A stretch of DNA of 64,000 bases from Myotis daubentonii. Its lineage: Eukaryota; Chordata; Mammalia; Chiroptera; Vespertilionidae. The notes beneath the pieces were generated by a model. That model ran no database searches. It was not told the DNA's origin and saw only the letters and a list, made by a program, of their open reading frames with translations. Below are positions 60,642 through 64,000 of the stretch, piece by piece (position 1 is the stretch's first letter; the number at the start of each line of letters is the position of its first letter). Made by a program: the position numbers and the translations under genes. The stretch covers positions 60,112,093-60,176,092 of the forward strand of contig NC_081849.1 in the NCBI RefSeq assembly GCF_963259705.1, written 5' to 3'.

Positions 60642-60876
60642 CAGTGATGGCGAACCTTTTGAGCTCGGCGTGTCAGCATTATGAAAAACCCTAACTTAAC
60701 TCTGGTGCTGTGTCACATATAGAAATTTTTTGATATTTGCAACCATAGTAAAACAAAGACTTTTATTTTTGATATTTATTTTATATATTTAAATGCCATT
60801 TAACAAAGAAAAATCAACCACAAAAATGAGTTCGCGTGTCACCTCTGACACGTGTGTCATAGGTTCGCCATCACTG
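60642..60876 (+). mobile_element. Bat-type non-autonomous hAT with perfect target duplication
   Basis: Terminal inverted repeats CAGTGATGGCGAACCTTTTG and GGTTCGCCATCACTG. A perfect 8-bp duplication GCTTAGAA flanks it (60634-60641 and 60877-60884). No coding capacity. Confidence 0.95.
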
Positions 60877-60896
60877 GCTTAGAATATAGTCACTAA

Positions 60897-61951
60897 TCAA
60901 CACTAATAAAAGAGAAAAATGGTAATTGGCGTACGACGATACCCTTTTCATTGGCTAATCAGGGCTATATGCAAATTAACTGCCAACTATGATTGGCAGT
61001 TAACTGTCAACTAAGATTGGCAGTTAACTGCCAACAAGATGGCGGTTAATTTGCATATGTAGGCACAATGCAGGGAGGCGAAAGGGAAAGCAGGAAGAAG
61101 CCCCCTGCCACTGACAGTGATCAGAAACCCAGGGGGGAGCTAAGAGCTGGGGGGCAGGGCAAAGGCGGCCCTGGGGCCGCCTTTGCCCTGCCCCCCAGCC
61201 ATGATCGGAGAATCAGGCGCCTTTGCCGCCCTGGCCAGTGATAGCAGGAAGTAGGGGTGGAGCCAGCGATGGGAGCTGGGCACGGTTGAAGCTGGCAGTC
61301 CCGGGAGCTAGGGGTCCCTTGCCTGGGCCTAAAGCGGAGCCCACGATCGCGGGGCCGCTGCAGCTGCGGGTCCCCGCTGCCCGAGCCGGACGCCTCAGCC
61401 AGAGGCGTTAGACCTGGGCAGGGGCGGAGCCTGCAACCGCGGGGAGCTGGGGGTCCCCTGCCCAGGCCTGACACCTCTGCCGGAGGCCTCAGGCCTGGTC
61501 AAGGGGCCGATCCAGTGATTGGTGATCGGAGGGTGATGAGGGTCAACTCCTCTGGCCGAGGCATCAGGCCTGGGCGGGGGGCTGAGCCGGGGATTGGGGG
61601 GATATGATGGTCCCCTTGCCCAGGCCTGAAGCCTGGGTCAGAGGTATCAGGCTTGGGCGGGGGGTGGAGCAAGCAATCAGAGGGAGATGGGGGTCCCCTG
61701 CCCAGGCATGGTTCCTGGGCCAGAGGCCTCAGGCCTGGGCGGGGGCCAGAGCCAGTGATCGGGGGGAGATGGGGGTCCCCTGTCCAAGCCTGACACCTCT
61801 GTCAGAAGAGTCAGGCCTGGGCAAGGGGCCGATCCTGCGATTGGAGGGTGATGGGGGTCAACGCCCGAGGGCTCCCAATATGTGAGAGGGGGCAGGCTGG
61901 GCTGAGGGACACTCCCCCCCACACACACCCAGTGCACGAATTTCGTGCACC
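60897..61951 (+). mobile_element. HeliBat-type Helitron (about 1.05 kb)
   Basis: It starts TCAACACTAATAAAAGAG and ends with the perfect hairpin GTGCACGAATTTCGTGCAC, then CGGGCCCCTAT (the usual CTAG mutated). It has two octamers (60969, 61049), a CCAAT box, a repeated GATTGGCAGTTAACTG unit and a 54-bp GC palindrome at 61146. The 3' half is a loose tandem array with GGGGGTCCCCTGCCCAGGCC-like units (about 61420-61860). The host site is within an L1. No gene capture recognised. Confidence 0.95.
61146..61199. repeat. GC-rich perfect palindrome inside the Helitron
   Basis: Arms of 26 nt (beginning GCTGGGGGGCAGGGCAAAGG) pair perfectly around a 2-nt centre. The inverted Helitron copy at 62542 carries the same structure with a mismatch. 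Confidence 0.97.
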
Positions 61952-62270
61952 GGGCCCCTATTATTATAATAACTATGTATGGTATCAGACTTATTAGGAT
62001 GATCACTTCACAAGTTTTATAAATGTCTAATCAGTATGTTATACACCTGAAACTAATATAACACTGAATGTGAACTGTGATTGAAAAATAAAATTTAAAA
62101 AGTTTAAAGAAATTTAATTGGTATCTATTTTTCTTCAGTATTCATGCCCTGAAGCTAAATTAATTATCAGTTTGTTGTAAACACTTTAGCTAAGAGACTC
62201 TTAAGACCTGAATAAAATTAAACCTATGACCATATAGTAGATATACATATGTATATATGTATATATATGC

Positions 62271-62308
62271 CTAGTTATTTCACTAGTTATATATAGTGAA
62301 ATAACTAG
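62271..62308. repeat. AT-rich palindrome, 15-bp arms
   Basis: CTAGTTATTTCACTA and TAGTGAAATAACTAG around an 8-nt loop, next to a TA microsatellite (62240-62268). Confidence 0.95.
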
Positions 62309-62541
62309 AACTAAGAATGACAACTGTACTATAAACAAAGCAATTAATAAAGAAAAACAAACAAAAAAAAACCCCTCTCTGTATATTCTCTCTCTCCCTG
62401 TTCTCTTTTTTCTTCCCCTCCCCCACCCATCTCTTTCTTTTTAATAACAAAAAATAAAAGATTTCTAGAAAATTTACACAGGATATATACTCAATTTGCT
62501 TACATTCTTGTGTAGCATGTAAATCTGCCATTATATATATA

Positions 62542-63186
62542 CTAGGGGCCCGGTGCACGAAATTCGTGCACTGGGTGTGTGTGTGGGGGGGGGGGGAGTG
62601 TCCCTCAGCCCAGCCTGCCCCCTCTCACATACTGGGAAGCCCTCAGGCGTTGACCCCATCACCCTCCAATCGCAGGATCGGCCCCTTGCCCAGGCCTGAA
62701 GCCTCTGGCTGAGGCGTCCGGCCCGGGCAGCGGGGACCCACAGCTGCATCGGCCCCGTGATCGTGGGCTTCTCTTTAGGCCCAGGCAAGGGACCCCTAGC
62801 TCCCGGGACTGCCAGCTTCAACCGTGCCCAGCTCCCATCGCTGGCTCCACCCCTACTTCCTGCTATCACTGGCCAGGGTGGCAAAGGTGCCTGATTCTCC
62901 AATCATGGCTGGGGGGCAGGGCAAAGGCGGCCCCAGGGCCACCTTTGCCCTGCCCCCCAGCTCTTAGCTCCCCCCTGGGTTTCTGATCACTGTCAGTGGC
63001 AGGGGGCTTCTTCCTGCTTTCCCTTTCGCCTCCCTGCATTGTGCCTACATATGCAAATTAACCGCCATCTTGTTGGCAGTTAACTGCCAATCTTAGTTGG
63101 CAGTTAATTTGCATATAGCCCTGATTAGCCAATGAAAAGGGTATCGTTGTACGCCAATTACCATTTTTCTCTTTTATTAGTGTAGA
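62542..63186 (-). mobile_element. HeliBat-type Helitron, inverted relative to the copy at 60897
   Basis: Minus strand: it starts TCTACACTAATAAAAGAG and ends GTGCACGAATTTCGTGCACC, then GGGCCCCTAG. The 5' half is nearly identical to the Helitron at 60897-61951, lacking one copy of the GGCAGTTAACTG unit; the middle is shorter because most of the tandem GC units are missing. Octamers at 63051 and 63107. Both ends are intact, so it is young. Confidence 0.96.
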
Positions 63187-64000
63187 TTTTACCTTCTCTT
63201 TCCCTCCATGCTATAGAAAAGCAACTGAAAAATATTGAAGATAAACAGAACCTTATCAATATTACCTAGTTTGCCGCATGTTCATTTTTAACATATGTGA
63301 AGGACTTGACCAGTCTCTCTTCCTCTCCTGCCTGATATGTCACATACAGGTTGTGATTGCATAACCAGAAGTTTAGAGGGCAGCCGTGGAGCATAATTAT
63401 ATTAAAATATGATATAAACGGCATTCACTATCAAAAAGAAGATAGAATTCTTTCATTTTTGTGCAGATTGCCAAATCTGAAACTCAGGACTCAGAAATGA
63501 GGAGGATAAAACACTTTTCTTATGTATCTCCCCAGATTATTCCATTAAATGGGTGAAAGTAATAACTGAAGAAAAGCCAGCCAGGGTAACTTCAACATGG
63601 CCTTCTCATTCCAAATAGGTTTTATTATTTATTTATTTATTGAAAATATAAAGTAATATCTTTTAGAAAGAAAAAGAATACTGAAACACTTTAGAGAAGA
63701 TTTTTATATGACATAATTTTTCCAGGACTGAAAAAAAAAATTTCCAGTACTGTAATATCAATTCAATTAATAACCCCAAAATAACTAAATTTATACTATA
63801 GAATTTGATGCCAAATTTAAAAACTCAACATTTGATTCTAGTTTTGCTGTTGTTGAGTTAATTGGAGTAACATCGGTTAACAAAACCATGCAGGGTTCAA
63901 GTGTATAACTAAACAAAACATCATCACCAAATAGGTTTTAGATGCAGACAGCTGAAGTCTGAGTTTGCTTGAGTGCTTCTTGTAGAAAAAGTAAAACATA
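63187..64000. other. Intronic DNA with a possible L1 fragment
   Basis: No exon recognised. TTAATTGGAGTAACATCGGT and GGGTTCAAGTGTATAACTAA at 63856-63920 resemble a reversed L1MA/L1MB tail; the call is tentative. Confidence 0.4.

Larger units (their letters stand above)
59480..62105 (+). repeat. L1 (L1M-type) copy hosting three younger DNA transposons
   Basis: Pieces of one L1: 59480-60210 (up to the ORF2 start region, CTTAAATGTAAATGGATTAA), 60339-60641 (the ORF2 end, CTCAGTCATAAAAAGGATGA, AACATGGATGGACCTAGAGG, and 3' UTR), the short 60885-60896, and 61952-62105 (TGTTATACACCTGAAACTAA and an A-rich tail). ORF2 is almost entirely deleted between the first two pieces. The gaps are a mariner-type MITE, a hAT MITE and a Helitron. 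Confidence 0.85.
57274..64000 (+). other. ITGB8: ITGB8 intron 2, partial
   Basis: It starts at the GTGTGC donor and contains a MIR, an L1 with nested DNA transposons and an inverted Helitron. No further ITGB8 exon was seen before the window ends. The next exon, encoding the rest of the PSI domain, should lie downstream. Confidence 0.85.

Noticed and set aside
61121..62902. Pro/Gly/Arg-rich frames near 61-63 kb as captured exons in Helitrons
   Set aside because: I compared the two inverted copies and saw no gene-like exon or splice structure. The frames come from GC-rich tandem units and appear in both copies only because the DNA is shared.

Overview
This window is nuclear DNA from a vesper bat (family Vespertilionidae, or a very close relative). 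It carries Ves-type tRNA-derived SINEs, at least ten HeliBat-type Helitrons with the typical 5' TC...TAATAAAAG start and a 3' GTGCACGAATTTCGTGCAC-type hairpin followed by CTAG, and hAT elements resembling SPIN and OposCharlie1. It also holds the older repeats shared by placental mammals (L1, L2, MIR, MLT1, MER5A, Tigger). Family names are from memory of consensus sequences, not from a search.

The one functional gene I can support is ITGB8 (integrin beta-8) on the + strand. Exon 1 (coding 28603-28729) encodes the signal peptide and lies at the end of a CpG island of about 1.7 kb (about 27010-28720). Exon 2 (57188-57273) encodes the start of the cysteine-rich PSI domain. Intron 1 between them is 28,458 nt and joins the exons in frame within a Glu codon. 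Intron 2 continues past the end of the window, so only the first 71 complete codons of the protein are present.

Layout: 1-26.4 kb is 5' flanking DNA, AT-rich and full of repeats: Tigger1 (2.8-5.0 kb), L2 fragments, an MLT1 LTR, MIRs, two old L1 segments, a processed SNRPE pseudogene (22.1-22.6 kb) and several bat Helitrons. 26.4-28.7 kb is the ITGB8 promoter, 5' leader and exon 1. 28.7-57.2 kb is intron 1, which contains an OposCharlie-like hAT, a minisatellite-rich Helitron (33.0-33.7 kb), a SPIN element (37.3 kb), L2 fragments, a back-to-back Helitron pair with a 47-bp minisatellite (43.8-45.7 kb) and Ves copies. 57.2-64 kb is exon 2 and part of intron 2, with a nested pile of young DNA transposons in an L1 (59.5-62.1 kb) and a Helitron in inverted orientation nearby (62.5-63.2 kb).

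I found no operon, CRISPR array, defence island or other new multi-gene system. Most longer open frames are translations of repeats, pyrimidine tracts or the CpG island. The more interesting features are structural: young Helitrons that generate minisatellites, spread octamer motifs and form large inverted repeats; AT-rich and GC-rich perfect palindromes; and a (TG)22 tract directly behind the exon 1 splice donor of ITGB8.
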